Of a stretch of DNA of 64,000 nucleotides, positions 11,251-22,560 are shown one piece after another; the stretch's first letter is position 1; each line of letters starts with the position of its first letter. The translations under genes and the position numbers were made by a program. The DNA is from Adenophora triphylla var. japonica (taxonomy: Eukaryota > Streptophyta > Magnoliopsida > Asterales > Campanulaceae): contig JAFEMH010000162.1 of NCBI GenBank assembly GCA_022495995.1, forward strand, positions 1-64,000, written 5' to 3'. A model generated the notes under the pieces. It saw only the letters and a program-made list of their open reading frames with translations. It made no database searches and was not told the origin of the DNA.

Positions 11251-12071
11251 GAAGCCAACGGAAATTGTTCTTATCCCAGAAAAGGTTACATCAAAAATTT
11301 TTTAGAGAGGTTTGACATGTCTACAGCAAAGCCTATAGATTCTCCGAGTACAGCGAATACACATCTGTTTGTTGCGTTTGCACCAAAATCGTCTGAAGAG
11401 AAAGAGTATATGGCTCGAGTACCTTATGCTAGTGCAATTGGTAGTTTGATGTATGATATGGTTTACACTAGGTCGGATCTTGAACATGCTGATAGTCTTG
11501 TTAGTAGGTTCATGGGGAATCCTGGTAAGGAACATTGGCGGCAGTGACGAGGATCTTCAGGTACCTTAGGGGTACATCGGATGTTGGGCTCATTTATGGA
11601 GGTGGTACAGAATGTGTTGTTGAGGGCTATTGTGATTCGGACTACTATAGGATGTTGACACGAGGAGATCTATATCCGGGTACGTATTTACTCTTGATGG
11701 CAATTGTCAGTTCGAAGGCTACTCTGCAATCTACATTGACTTTGTCGACTACGGAAGCGAAGTACATGGCATTGATAAAATCTGATAAAGAGGGAATATG
11801 GTTAAATGGTTTGATCAGCGACCTTGGGTTATATCAGGATCAGGCTACAATATTTTGTGACAGTTTGAGTGCAATATGTTTTGCCAATGATCAAGTTCAT
11901 CATGAGAGGACCAAGCACCTAGATGTGAGGTATCATTTTCTGAGAAGTGAGAAGCGGATCAAGGTGAAGAAAGTGGGTAATGCGGACAATCCTGCTGACA
12001 TGTTCATGAAGTCCGTTTCAACTAGCAAGTTCCAACATTGCTTGGACTTGCTGAATGTTCGCAGCTGTTAG
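11209..12071 (+). pseudogene. Copia RT C-terminus and RNase H fragment
   Basis: Two overlapping frames (11209-11547 and 11535-12071) carry the end of RT (VPYASAIGSLMYDMVYTRSD), then RNase H (YCDSDY, LSTTEAKYMAL, CDSLSAICFA and HLDVRYHFLR). The acidic residues of RNase H are still present, but the domain is split by a frameshift near 11535. The terminal stop is at 12069-12071, in the usual position of the copia polyprotein end. Confidence 0.87.
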
Positions 12072-12228
12072 ACAGCATTTGAGACAGAGAGGGAGTTCTA
12101 AGTTGGGGACGCATAAATTAGGGGATTAAACAAAGAAATCAATAATTCTTGTGACAGAGCAAGGGGCGACCACGCCATGCAAGGGAGAGCGACATCGCGA
12201 AGTTTTTGTACAAACGGGGCGATCGCGC
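12072..12228 (+). repeat. Copia 3' untranslated region and first part of 3' LTR
   Basis: A purine-rich stretch (GACAGAGAGGGAG, about 12082-12094) is the likely polypurine tract, so the LTR probably starts within a few bases of it. The exact start cannot be fixed because the 5' LTR is outside the window. Element C cuts the LTR after CGCGC at 12228. Confidence 0.55.
12224..12228. repeat. Target-site duplication of element C, left copy (CGCGC)
   Basis: CGCGC directly precedes the left LTR and recurs at 28186-28190 after the right LTR. A perfect 5-bp duplication is the standard signature of LTR-element integration. Confidence 0.92.
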
Positions 12229-13251
12229 TGTGATGTACCCGATTTTTGAAATCAAACGGAGTCGCCACGTCATTTTTGTTTTAAGGGCCAAAACTTTGAA
12301 AAATGTCCGAGATTAGAGATTTGGGTTCGGAGGTCACGTTACACGCCGGGAAGAACGTTAGTGTTCACCCGAAATGCCTCGTAAAACGAATCTTCCAAGC
12401 ATTAAAAACCATTTGTGTGTGTGTGCGTGTGTTTTGGCCAAAATAAGTTCAAACTGAAAAGTAAAAATTGGGAACTCTTTATTAGACTTTGAACAAATCC
12501 CATGATTTTTGGTTTGATTTTTGGGTTGAGTTTTGGTACTCAAAAGATTTTTTGAAGTTGAAAAACATTTCTGCCAGAATGAAAAAGGCAGTGGACACTT
12601 TATTTTAAAATGGGTTTAAGGGCTTAAAATATCATAATATGGGGAAAGTCCGAGAATGAAAGTTGTTCAAAACACCTTAAATAAGATTTCTGTAAAAGAA
12701 CTTTCCCATTTGGAGATGATTTGGTGGACCAAAACCTTCTGGAAATCTCAGATATGAAATCTGGACTTCCAGAGACTGAGGAACTGACCTTTAAAAGAAA
12801 ATTTGAAAAAGGGAGTTTTACTCACGCAAAAAATAAAATAAAAATATGTCTGGAAATCTCTGGATGTTGGCTACAAAAAGTGTTTTTTAGTCAACACCAA
12901 ATTCCAAGTTCTTCTGCGTCCAAAACATTAGACCATGGACTGAGGTCTTAGAAAATTGCTACTGGACAGCAACTTCTTCTTGAAGAAAAACATGATTTTA
13001 AAGGGGGTTTGGCATCCATGCTTGTCCCCATTTCCTTAGGCTTTGATTAGTGATCACTTGACATTTTAGTGGTGAATCAACTATATCAAGCCATCCTTAG
13101 GGTACATTAGGACTAAGCACTTCATTTGCTTGGGAAGGGGAATTTTATCCTTTGAAAATGAAGATTTGATGTATGAAAATGATTTTTTAGGATTTTGGAA
13201 ATGCATTTGTAAGTAAGTAAGAACACTTTGAAGAGAATGTTGATCCTTGTA

Positions 13252-13290
13252 GAAGATCAACCATGGAGATGAACTTCCATGGTGATCTTC
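13252..13290. repeat. Inverted repeat in U3 of LTR C (left)
   Basis: GAAGATCA(A)CCATGG on one side and CCATGGTGATCTTC on the other form a stem of about 16 bp with one bulge. An identical copy is in the right LTR at 27367-27405. It could be a protein-binding palindrome or an RNA hairpin. Confidence 0.6.
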
Positions 13291-13744
13291 TTGGATCTAG
13301 GGCAAGAAGATGAACAAACTACATTTTGGAGTTTGAAAATGCATGCATGGATGAGAGAATTTTAGGGTGAAGAGAAGGAGGTTATACCTATCTTCTTTGT
13401 GTTTTGTGTTTGAATGGATTCAAAGGCTTGAATGTGTTTAGGGTTTGAAAGTGTTTAGGGTTGGTGATTAGAGTTGGTCAAAGAGAAAACAAGTAGATAA
13501 CAATGAAGTCCTCTATGTTTTCTCTCTAATCCTCCTCCTAAAGGGTGATTTGAGCTTGAGTTAGTGTATGTATGAGAGTATGTATGAGAGTGATTTGAAA
13601 GTATTTTGAGTGAGTGGAATTTGGGAAAGATTGGAGAGAAAATGGTGGCAATTCAAGTGAATTCCCACTGTTTTCTCTCTATTTTTCGCTAGAGTGTTGT
13701 TGCTGTGAGTAATTTGTGTTGTGTAGACTGAGAGAGGAGGGGTC

Positions 13745-13753
13745 AATTTATAG
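13745..13753 (-). promoter_or_regulatory. TATA box of element C, left LTR
   Basis: The minus strand reads CTATAAATT in a GCCTATAAATTGACC context, in the same relative LTR position as the A/B TATA box. In the 3' LTR it would drive outward transcription into the copia sequence to the left. Confidence 0.55.
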
Positions 13754-14079
13754 GCCACTGAAATCTTCAAAGATGTCCGCGCGGAGGGTTCTGTAAACGT
13801 GCCTGGTGCATTAAATGCTGCTCCAGGCTTTGAACAGGAAGAATATTATTCAAAAATTCCAGCAGTTTCTGTTTTTCAACTTGCCTAATTCGGATTTTTC
13901 CAATTTCTTTTGCTTTTTGAGATTCTTTTCTTGGTTTAACCTTAAATGGCAATCCCTAATCTACCCTTACTTTGTTAGAAAGGTTAGGAATTGTTAGAAA
14001 TGTTAGAAATGTTAGAAATGTTAAAACTTTCGTTAATTTTCTAACGAAAATACTAACAACTCAAATTGGAGCACTTACA

Positions 14080-14092
14080 GTAGCCCCTCGGC
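14080..14092 (-). promoter_or_regulatory. Polypurine tract of element C
   Basis: Directly inside the left LTR the minus strand reads CCGAGGGGCTAC, a purine-rich run ending at the LTR boundary. It would prime plus-strand DNA synthesis. Confidence 0.6.
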
Positions 14093-14184
14093 GACGGTAC
14101 TTTCGAAGGAAGCGGGGTCGTCGATAAGAGTAAGGCTCCATATTTGAAAGGATGATCAAGTGATCGAGTGGATGAACCTAGCAA

Positions 14185-14236
14185 TAGGCTACCTACGTAT
14201 CCCGATTGGGGAATCAAGCCGGTCGTAGTTCGGGTC
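14185..14236. other. Recurrent CTACG/CGTAG hairpin motif, copy 1
   Basis: The pattern is GCTACCTACGTATCCC, then a short loop, GGGGAATCAAGCC and CGTAGTTCGGG. Outer CTACG/CGTAG and inner TCCC/GGGA arms can pair. Further copies lie at 14661-14715, 15883-15932 and 21586-21640, and a partial copy at the window start. Confidence 0.6.
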
Positions 14237-14319
14237 TTTCGACTATCTTCAGACATCGACCCTAGAGTGACTGTTTTAGGATGTCAACCTGGTGAGCGAG
14301 TTCTGCAGTCGATTTCTTG

Positions 14320-14660
14320 GAAGAAAACTCTGCTGGGGTTAGGAGACGACCATTTTTGGTCAGGTGGCTAGAGTCGTACATTGGCTCTGCTGGGGATAAG
14401 AATGACCACTTTCAGTCTGATGGCTAGAGTCGTACATTGGCTCTGCTGGGGATAGGAATGACCACTTTCGGTCTGATGGCTAGAGTCGTACATTGGCTCT
14501 GCTGGGGATAGGAATGACCACTTTCGGTCTGATGGCTAAAGTCGTACATTGGCTCTGCTGGGGATAGGAATGACCATTTTCGGTCTGATGGCTAGAGTCG
14601 TACATTGGCTCTGCTGGGGATAGGAATGACCACTTTCGGTCTGATGGCTGAACCTAATGA
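14320..14660. repeat. 56-bp tandem array in element C
   Basis: Six units with CTCTGCTGGGG starting near 14327, 14383, 14439, 14495, 14551 and 14607, a regular period of 56 bp. Units differ by single bases. The array lies between two copies of the recurrent hairpin motif, in the element's 3' region. Confidence 0.9.
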
Positions 14661-14715
14661 TAGGCTACCTACGTATCCTTAAGAGGAATCAAGTCGGTCG
14701 TAGTTCGGGTCTTTG
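14661..14715. other. Recurrent CTACG/CGTAG hairpin motif, copy 2
   Basis: Same motif as at 14185, with the loop TTAAGAGGAATCAAGTC. Flanking sequence is also shared with copy 1 (GAACCTA.. before it and CCCTAGAGTGACTGTTTTAG after it), so a segment containing the motif has been duplicated around the 56-bp array. Confidence 0.6.
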
Positions 14716-14744
14716 ACCCTAGAGTGACTGTTTTAGGGTGTCAA

Positions 14745-14990
14745 CCTAAGATTTGACTATTTTTGGGAAGTCGCCCTAAGATCTGACTATTTTTTTGGGA
14801 AGTCGCCCTAAGATCTGACTATTTTTGGGAAGTCACCCTAAGATCTGACTATTTTTGGGAAGTCACCCTATGAACTGACTATTTTTGGGAAGTCGCCCTA
14901 AGATCTGACTATTTTTGGGAAGTCACCCTAAGATCTGACTATTTTTGGGAAGTCGCCCTAAGATCTGACTATTTTTGGGAAGTCGTCCTG
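14745..14990. repeat. 30-bp tandem array in element C (GACTATTTTTGGGAAGTCGC type)
   Basis: About eight units of GACTATTTTTGGGAAGTCGC plus CCTAAGATCT, period 30 bp with one unit longer by two T's. Variation is low, suggesting recent expansion. Confidence 0.9.
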
Positions 14991-15074
14991 GTAATGATTT
15001 CGGTTTGTCGAATTAGGGGATGATTGCGATTTATCGCTTTCCTAGTGTTGTGTGTCGAAATCGAAGTGATAGCA

Positions 15075-15560
15075 TTTTAGGTACCTCAAACCTTGGTGAT
15101 GACGTCTTAGGTGCCTTGAACCTTGATGATGGCGTCTTAGGTGCCTCGAACCTTGGTGATGGCGTCTTAGGTGCCTCAAACCTTGATGATGGCGTCTTAA
15201 GTGCCTTGAACCTTGGTGATGGCGTCTTAGGTGCCTCGAACCTTGATGATGGCGTCTTAGGTGCCTCGAACCTTAATGATGGCGTCTTAGGTGCCTTGAA
15301 CCTTAATGATGGCGTCTTAGGTGCCTCGAACCTTGGTGATGACGTCTTAGGTGCCTCGAACCTTGGTGATGGCGTCGGCGTCTTAGGTGCCTCGAACCTT
15401 GGTGATGGCGTCTTAGGTGCCTCAAACCTTGATGATGGCATCTTAGGTGCCTTGAACCTTGGTGATGGCGTCTTAGGTGCCTCGAACTTTGATGATGGCG
15501 TCTTAGGTGCCTCGAACCTTGGTGATGGCGTCTTAGGTGCCTCGAACCTTGACAAAGGGT
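15075..15560. repeat. 30-bp tandem array in element C (GATGGCGTCTTAGGTGCCTC type)
   Basis: About sixteen units of 30 bp, GATGGCGTCTTAGGTGCCTC plus GAACCTTGGT, with GGT/GAT/AAT variants. One unit carries an extra GGCGTC near 15372. The period is a multiple of three, so frames stay open on both strands across the array (15020-15562 plus, 15031-15576 minus). The peptides are pure repeats and resemble no known protein, so I do not call a gene. Confidence 0.92.
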
Positions 15561-15882
15561 GATCTGGAGGTATCAACTTGTTTTGAAACGATTTCCTTCA
15601 ATGTTCGTATCCTTTCGTTGGGGACAGACTTCGAGGGGATAGACAGTCTTTTGGTGGACTTCATTTGAAGGGATCGGCCTTATGTTTGCTGCTGGAGGTG
15701 AAAGAGATGGAATTCCGTTGGCTTTCGTCAGGGATGAACCTAAGTTGAGGTTTAGTTCTATTGTATGAACCTAAATCGAGGTTGAGGGAGACTATTTTAG
15801 GGCATTCTTGCAGGGTAAGATTAGAGCTTACGATGATTATCGGGGAAAAGGGTGACCGTGTTGGTCAAGCGGCTGGACCTAT

Positions 15883-15932
15883 GGTAGGCTGCCTACGTAT
15901 CCCGAGTGGGAATCAAGCCTGGACGTAGTTCG
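15883..15932. other. Recurrent CTACG/CGTAG hairpin motif, copy 3
   Basis: GGCTGCCTACGTATCCCG, then GTGGGAATCAAGCC and GACGTAGTTCG. It lies between the second 30-bp array and the 32-bp array. Confidence 0.6.
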
Positions 15933-16249
15933 AAAATCACTGGATAGTTAGGAATAGGTCTAGGATCCTGGGCCTTTTGATAATTCGGAGGCTGTCACCT
16001 CAAGGAACTAAAGCCTACGTCGCTATTTGCGGAGATAGAGATAGCTAAAGCTATGGGCAATCATGCAACATTTGTGAATGTATGCATATTTTGAGATATG
16101 TTGAGGGACTAACGTACCTTTGCTGTGCTTACCTGCAGGAGAGCAAGTCGCGGGGGCTGTGTGGTAGTTGACAGTGTTGAGAGTCTTGATGTATCTGATC
16201 GAGATGTTGAAACATTTAGGGGCGTGAGGTACCTCTGACCGATTGGCAC

Positions 16250-16868
16250 TTGAAAACTTGGCGTCCCTGACCTACTTGCCTTTGAGAACTTGGTGTCTTT
16301 GATCGAATTGCATTTGAGAACTTGGCGTCCCTGACCCATTTGCATTTGAGAACTTGGCGTCCCTGACCGACTTGCATTTTGAGAACTTGGCGTCTCTGAC
16401 CGAATTGCATTTTGAGAACTTGGCATCTTTGACCCATTTGCATTTGAGAACTTGGCGTCCCTGACCAATTTGCATTTTGAGAACTTGGCGTCCCTGACCA
16501 ATTTGCATTTTGAGAACTTGGCGTCCCTGACCGATTTGCATTTGAGAACTTGGCGTCCCTGACCCATTTGCATTTGAGAACTTGGCGTCCCTGATCGACT
16601 TGCATTTTGAGAACTTGGCGTCCCTGACCGACTTGTATTTTGAGAACTTGGCATCTTTGACCCATTTGCATTTGAGAACTTGGCGTCCCTGACCAATTTG
16701 CATTTTGAGAACTTGGCGTCCCTGACCGATTTGCATTTGAGAACTTGGCGTCCCTGACCCATTTGCATTTGAGAACTTGGCGTCCCTGACCGACTTGCAT
16801 TTTGAGAACTTGGCGTCCCTGACCGATTTGTATTTTGAGAACTTGGCGTCTCTGACCGAATTGTAGAC
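16250..16868. repeat. 32/33-bp tandem array in element C (GAGAACTTGGCGTCCCTGAC type)
   Basis: About nineteen units of GAGAACTTGGCGTCCCTGAC followed by a variable (C/A)(C/G)(A/C)TTTGCATTT(T). A 3- or 4-T run makes units 32 or 33 bp long. The mixed period rotates the frame, which is why long overlapping minus-strand frames appear here. They are artefacts of the repeat. Confidence 0.92.
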
Positions 16869-16869
16869 A

Positions 16870-17465
16870 CTGGAGGCGGTCTTCATATGTTTGTGGATGT
16901 TGGGGGTTGTCTAAGTTGCAGATGCCGGAGCTTGTCTTTGCCAAGCTATAGACATGGGGACTATCTTTGCCAAACTGTAGATGCTGGAGGCTGTCTTCAT
17001 CCATTTGTGGACATTGGAGGTCGTCTTTAGCAAGTTGCAGACGCCGGAGCTTGTCTTTGTCAAACTGTAGATGCTGGAGGCTGTCTTCATCCATTTGTGG
17101 ACATTGGAGGTCGTCTTTAGCAAGTTGCAGACGCCGGAGCTTGTCTTTGGGGACTATCTTTGCCAAACTGTAGATGCTGGAGGTTGTCTTCATTCATTTG
17201 TGGACATTTGGAGGTCGTCTTTAGTAAGTTGCAGACGCCGGAGCTTGTCTTTGGGGACTATCTTTGCCAAACTGTAGATGCTGGAGGTTGTCTTCATCCA
17301 TTTGTGGACATTGGAGGTCGTCTTTAGCAAGTTGCAGACGCCGGAGCTTGTCTTTGGGGACTATCTTTGCCAAACTGTAGATGCTGGAGGCTGTCTTCAT
17401 CCATTTGTGGACATTGGAGGTCGCCTTTGCCGAACTGGAGATGTCGGAAGGTGTCTTCACGGACT
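16870..17465. repeat. ~103-bp tandem array in element C
   Basis: Units starting GTAGATGCTGGAGG occur at 16977, 17067, 17170, 17274 and 17377 (spacing 90, 103, 104, 103). Each contains TCTTCATCCATTTGTGGACA and GCAGACGCCGGAGCTTGTCT. A partial unit precedes them. The arrays from 14320 to 17465 have five unrelated units. Confidence 0.9.
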
Positions 17466-18479
17466 TGATGCACTGTAGACCTGGAGCCAAGGTGGTGTTG
17501 TCCTAATGTGTCTGAGGTATCAGTCATTTGTTGAAGTTATTGGAATTACGCTTCGGTGGAGACCATCTTTGCTGCGGGGTGGCTTCGGGCAGTGATGGAA
17601 AACTGGTCTTTCGTGCTTGAATTGCTACATTTGTTAGTAGAGGGACAAATGCACATATGACATTTATGATGATGGATGCATGCATAGAACTAAAATGATT
17701 CGCGATCGCTTAGGTTTTTTTTTATTGATTCATGTTTTGCATGCTACATGAGCCCTGGGGAGATTTTTGTGGGGATGCATGTGGTGAGAGGTTTTGTATG
17801 TGTTGTGGACTGTTTGGGACAAGCTTTGAGCTGGTGGGGTGATATCCTTTGGCCGCGGACTGAATTGCATGTCATTGATGAGGTCTTGTTGTAGGTCAGC
17901 AGTATCATGCGGACCTCAATTTTGATCTTGGGATGGAGTTGGATTTGAACCCCGGGTCTCGATTGAAACTTCTTTTCAGTCTTGGACATTTGAAGCTGAT
18001 GCTGACAGGCTCTAGCATCAAAGTATGTTGATATGAATGAACCCTCTTTCGCTTGGGTTAGTTGTGATTTGACATAAATTTGGAGAATGATTTGGCGAAA
18101 TGCTGATATGAGGAGATTCCTGATTCTCAACTTTTGATGATGCAGGGAGTCGCCATATACCAAGTTCTAAAGCTGAAACTTCAAGGCAGTTGTTGAGGTG
18201 ACTAGGTCTTTCTTCTGAAGATAGGTGTGACTTGATGAAGCCCCATTCCGAAAGCCACGGGATTTTTCTCTGAAAGCGTCACTACAGAGGTCCAATTAAA
18301 GGTTTGACTGTAAAACTGACATACTGATGAAGTACCAAGCCGATCGATCAACGTGAGAGACCTCGAGGTGAAGTTGATGTGACCCCAGACTCATTGCAGC
18401 ATTACGTCATGGAGTGAGAAATCCATCTTTGACAACAACTATGCAACTAGAATCCTCCCTTCGAAGGGTGTCTTCCATA
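17466..18479. other. Element C spacer between tandem arrays and gag 1
   Basis: About 1 kb of unique-looking sequence. I see no credible protein or structured motif apart from short T-rich runs near 17715. It belongs to the element interior because no target duplication or termini interrupt it. Confidence 0.4.
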
Positions 18480-20800
18480 TGGGAACTGTTAGCCATAGTG
18501 GCACTTGGCTTGTTCATGGCTTCAATCATATTCACCCTATGGTTTTTCTTAGGGAATGGATTGTTGACTGTGTTGGGCCCTTGGGGTATCCTTTTCGATC
18601 AGTTCTCATACCGCCCTTCTTCGTGCCCATGATACTAGTGGGAAGCACAGAGTTTAGTTGTGTCTATCGGGATCCATGGGCTGATGGTTGTCCAAAGGTG
18701 CAGTCGAGACCTTCCTTCACAAGTCCTTGAAAGACTTTGCTCGGAAGGTATTCAAATCTTCGAGCTTAAGGCTCCGCGGCTTGGGCACATCACCTTTCCT
18801 TGGCATGAGAGGAGTGGCATTGTTGCGATCCTGGCCCGCATAATTAATTGCTTCCTTGCCTTTTGGGGTAGGACAGGAGCTGAGTTAGGGGCAGAAGCTT
18901 GGTACCGATAAGTAGGAGCAGTGGCTTGCTGTTGGTCAAACTTTAGCCCCAGAACTGACCGTCGCATGCAGATCTGGGTAGGGGAAGTTACTGAGGGGCT
19001 TTCTCAAATGAGGCTTCCAGGCATGATTGAAAGATGTCCAATTGTTCCTCATTAGAAGGAGGGTTGGTCATTTTACTCAACTTGAGGTTTCAATGCTTGT
19101 AAAAGTCACCGATATTCTCCTCGAAAGCTTATTTGCCTTTGTTGTCTGCAGGTCAACTCTATTTGTTTCCCACTCCAAATTAGCTTTATGCTTCTCTGTA
19201 AAGGCACTGGTGATCTGGTCCCATGTAGCCCTGGCCTCGGGTTTTAAGCGGAAGAATCATTTTAAAGCACTGGATTTCAAGGAGAGACTGAAATAGTCAG
19301 CCAACTGCTGATTGGTGCACCCTTTGGCCTCCATTGCCAAGGCATATGTGTCCAGATGCAGTCCCGTCAGAGAGGTCCAGATTAGGCATCACGAATTTGT
19401 GGGGCAAGGGAGCAATGGAGTCTGGGTCCGTAGGCCGGAAGGCAGATTTCTTAGCGGTCAATTCGGCAATCTGTGCTTTCATTTCCTTGTGTTGTTCCAT
19501 GAACCAGGCCAGATGAGGGTCTTGTGGTGGAACCATGGCATTCAAACTGGCGGCAGACTGGTGGAGGAAACGGCCGGTTCGGGGGCGTAAGTGAAAACCT
19601 GTCCTTGGCCCAAATTACCCGGGGGAGTGTGAGTAGGAGCCTGGGCAAAGGGATAGAGCCTTGCGGCTTGCTGTTGATTTTCAATTAGCAAGGAGGGTGG
19701 AGGCAAGCCTGATGTAGCCGGGTAGCTCGGGTTTTCGGAATGAGGCCCATAAGTAGGCTTAAGTGCAGGCTGTTGTCCCTGATTGTTGAATTTCATGGAT
19801 GAAGGTGCTTAACCAGGGGGTACTGCGGTCCTGGTGATTCTGATGAAACTGGGATGGAGGCTTGGTAACCCATCGAAGCTTGAGGAATGAATTTGTGAAA
19901 GCTGTGTGAGGAGCAGCTGAGCTAGCATCATTCTGAGGAGGGGCTCCTGACTATTGCCCTGGACCGACCGCTGGAGGCATTCCAAACCTGCTGCGAAGGT
20001 CCCGATTGATCGGTCCCAAACCGAGGTGGGATTCCAATTTGCCGTGGCATTCGAGGTAACCCCAACCATGAGAAGACATTCCGTACCGATTTTGCCCCGC
20101 CGAGGAGCTGTGAACCGATCGGTCACGTCGATCGCATGGGTCCAAGAGTCCGTATTTGGGGTTTCTTGTCCCGTTGAGACGGTCATGAAGGGATCTTGTG
20201 AGGCTTGTGCGGTGCCGGGATTGGATATCTTGAACTGGGTTCTTTGTCAAGGCATTTCAAACCGATGTAACCGAGAAGCTCTGGACTGATCTGTACCGAA
20301 CTGTTGAGGCATACCAAACTCGTTGTGACATACCGAGCTAACCCCGATTGCTTTGAGGCATACCATACCGGCCCAAATCGGATCAAGTCAATTTGTTTCC
20401 CAAACGATCGTCCGGACTGAACTGTGAATGTATACTAGACCGAGGCCGAAAGGATGACCGATCCACAGTTGAGAAGAGTGTGGCCGGTGGAGGTTCCATG
20501 TAAGGAGGGTGGTGGCATTTGGCGGTAGTCTGTCTGGCCGAGATAGGGATGGGGATCTTCTTCCTCTTCTACCGTGAAAGTCCCATCGGGTTTGAGGGCA
20601 ATCATCAAACCAAAATTCCTGACACCTTCCAAGGATGAACATCGAAACCTCATTCTGATTGGCACAAGGAGTTTTATGGACTCGGATTCCAAGATTAGCC
20701 ATGAATCTCTGGTCCTGGTTAAAATTCCGTCCTCATCCTTGGACATCAAAGAACTGCACTTGACAAACCCATTACCAACATGGCGATCAAATCTCACTTT
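18480..20800 (-). pseudogene. gag: Element C gag copy 1 (with capsid region)
   Basis: Minus-strand fragments follow the element B gag in order. KPDGTFTVEEEEDPHPYLGQ near 20560 is the N-terminal region. A proline/glutamine-rich linker follows, then DPHLAWFMEQHKEMKAQIAEL near 19450-19520. LKPEARATWDQITSAFTEKH near 19190-19250 is the capsid-like domain, and TYRYQASAPNS is near 18890. The zinc knuckle region is at about 18610-18655 (TTKLCASH, stop, YHGH). The last knuckle Cys is not seen and there is an in-frame stop. PKGPNTVNNPFPKKNHRVNM follows near 18540-18590, as after the knuckle in B. Frames change several times. It lies downstream of the capsid-less copy in element sense. Confidence 0.8.
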
Positions 20801-22031
20801 GCCTGGCGGAGCCCTGATCTGAAGAGATGTGTTGGCGAAGTCTCGATTTTGAAGAAGCGACTTGGTAAAGCCTCAGCTTCATGATTGTGAACCTTGTAGT
20901 GAGGTGAAGAACCAACGTGGACCCGGTATAACCAGAGAAGCCCCACTCTAAAGAAATGACTTGACGAAAGCTCTCCCTTAAAGAGTACAGTGCAGCTCTA
21001 ATGCAAATTGAATTGTCATGTAGCAAAAGAGGCAACCCATCCTTCTATGTTTACTTTATTATTTCCTTTAGTCAATTAGTCAACCGGAAGAAAATGTAAA
21101 AGAAAGACAATTTAGAAATGTATACCTGCAGGGGCAGATTTTCGAAAAGTGGGGACGAATCCCCGATTTGTATTATTTGTTGGCCTCATTTGATGAAGGC
21201 ACAAAAGAACTCGCTTTGGGTTTGACTCTTTTGAGAGAGCATAAGTGTAGAAACGTTTGTAAAAGTGTATGGAAGCCCCTGCTGACAGAAAATTAGTGTT
21301 TAGCTCTATTTTTCCTATAATGTAGAAAAAGAAGACTTGTCGAGACATCTGAAAACATGTTTTATTCAAAATGATCACAAGATTGCTTAAAACCGTTTAT
21401 TAATGTTCGGGTTACTCACACCTCTAATCTCGATATGAACAAACATTTTGATTAATCATGAGGAGAAAGTCGACCAATACCAAGGGTTAAGTTGGCGAAT
21501 TGCGAAGAAAGATTGTGCACATGAGAGGCCATTGATGAGACCGAATTTTCTTGGGATTTGGATATGTTTATGACCAGGACCATTTACGGTTGCCTACGTT
21601 CCCCTTAATATAAGGAGCTCAGGTCGCCGTAGTTCGGGCTTGAACTGTGTTTGGCTTTGGAAAAGGGGTATGAAAATTTGTGGTACTTTTGGTGAAAAGG
21701 TTCGGATAGGATGTTTGGATGATAAGGTACGGGCCTTGAGGTGATTCCTCGACAAGTCAGTTTGACAGGTATTTTGGCGATTCCGTTGCTTCTTAATCGT
21801 CGTCCTTCATTGGGGGAGAAAGATTTTGAATGCAGCTTAAGGGCTTATGATATGTCTTTGCCGTTGCTTTAACTGCTCCCTTGTTGTCGACAACTTCCGT
21901 TCTTCGGGCTTTAATTTTGCCCATATGTCAAGCCTTTGATCGGAGGTGCTGGGTCCTTGGCCTCATTTCAAAATTTATTTTTTTTGAAGCTTTTGCTTTT
22001 GCTCTTTTTTTTTTTTGAAGCTTTTGCTTGA

Positions 22032-22064
<33 letters not shown>

Positions 22065-22560
22065 GAAGGCAAGCCTCTGCTCAAACTTTCTTGATGCATG
22101 TGAGGCGAAGGCAAGCCCCTGTTTTTTTTTTTTTGTTCGACATGGGGTCAATCTTCCGATGCTGAGTGACCTTTTGTTGTTCTTCGATGCTGCCGCCGTC
22201 GTTGACTTGGTCAAGGTGATGATGGGGACATGTTTTGAAAAGTGTATGGCTTGATGGAGGCCTTTGTGAGGTGAGGAAAGTGTATAGGGAGGGCATTAGT
22301 TGACTTTCTCGCACCAATTAATTAAAATCTTAATCATTTCCAGAGATTATTTGTTGAGCAATGCGAGTGATCATTTAAAATAAAACCATTTCATTAAATG
22401 TAATGTAGGTGTGCAAATAATGTCTCAAGTCTAGCGAGAAAAGAAAGAGACTCTTTTATAGAAAATTTAAGATTAACTACAACGTCCAAGGAGGACTTGA
22501 TTGAACGAAGAAAGTACTAGAACCTACGAAGGTTGGCTAAAAGACTGTTTTAACATTAAA
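20801..22560. other. Element C spacer between the two gag regions
   Basis: Non-coding sequence resembling a 3' untranslated region placed in the middle of the element. It holds a copy of the recurrent hairpin motif (21586-21640) and poly-T tracts with AAGCTTTTGCTT repeats (about 21975-22130). No LTR or PBS was recognised here. Confidence 0.5.
21586..21640. other. Recurrent CTACG/CGTAG hairpin motif, copy 4
   Basis: GGTTGCCTACGTTCCCC, TAAGGAGCTCAGGTCGC, then CGTAGTTCGGGC. This is the only copy lying between the two gag regions. The GAGCTCAGGTC variant matches the partial copy at the window start (GGGCTCAGGTC) better than the three left-hand copies do. Confidence 0.55.

Larger units (their letters stand above)
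12229..14079 (-). repeat. 3' LTR of element C (1.85 kb)
   Basis: Begins TGTGATGTACCC and ends GAGCACTTACA in plus reading. Differences from the right LTR are few: scattered substitutions, the length of a GT run near 12415, and one to two extra TTAGAAATG units near 14000. It shares with the A/B LTRs an ACGGAGTCGCCACG block (about 12257) and a GGTTCGGAGGTCACGTTAC-like block, but little else. Confidence 0.92.

Noticed and set aside
13561..14000. Small ORFs repeated in both LTRs of element C (60-69 codons)
   Set aside because: They duplicate only because the LTRs are duplicated. No codon or domain support.
15020..15576. Long open frames on both strands (about 180 codons each) encoding Leu-Gly-Ala-Ser-Asn and Phe-Glu-Ala-Pro-Lys repeats
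   Set aside because: They follow from a 30-bp tandem unit without stops. There is no promoter, no non-repeat domain, and they lie in the 3' region of element C.
14745..16868. CRISPR-like regular repeats
   Set aside because: Units are contiguous without unique spacers and lie in a eukaryotic retrotransposon.
16109..17193. Overlapping minus-strand frames of 204-325 codons with SGTPSSQNAN-type repeats
   Set aside because: The 32/33-bp repeat yields the same peptide in three frames. This is repeat-driven, not coding.
18414..18911. Plus-strand ORFs of 72-83 codons
   Set aside because: They are shadows of the minus-strand gag copy 1, which shows clear family similarity there.
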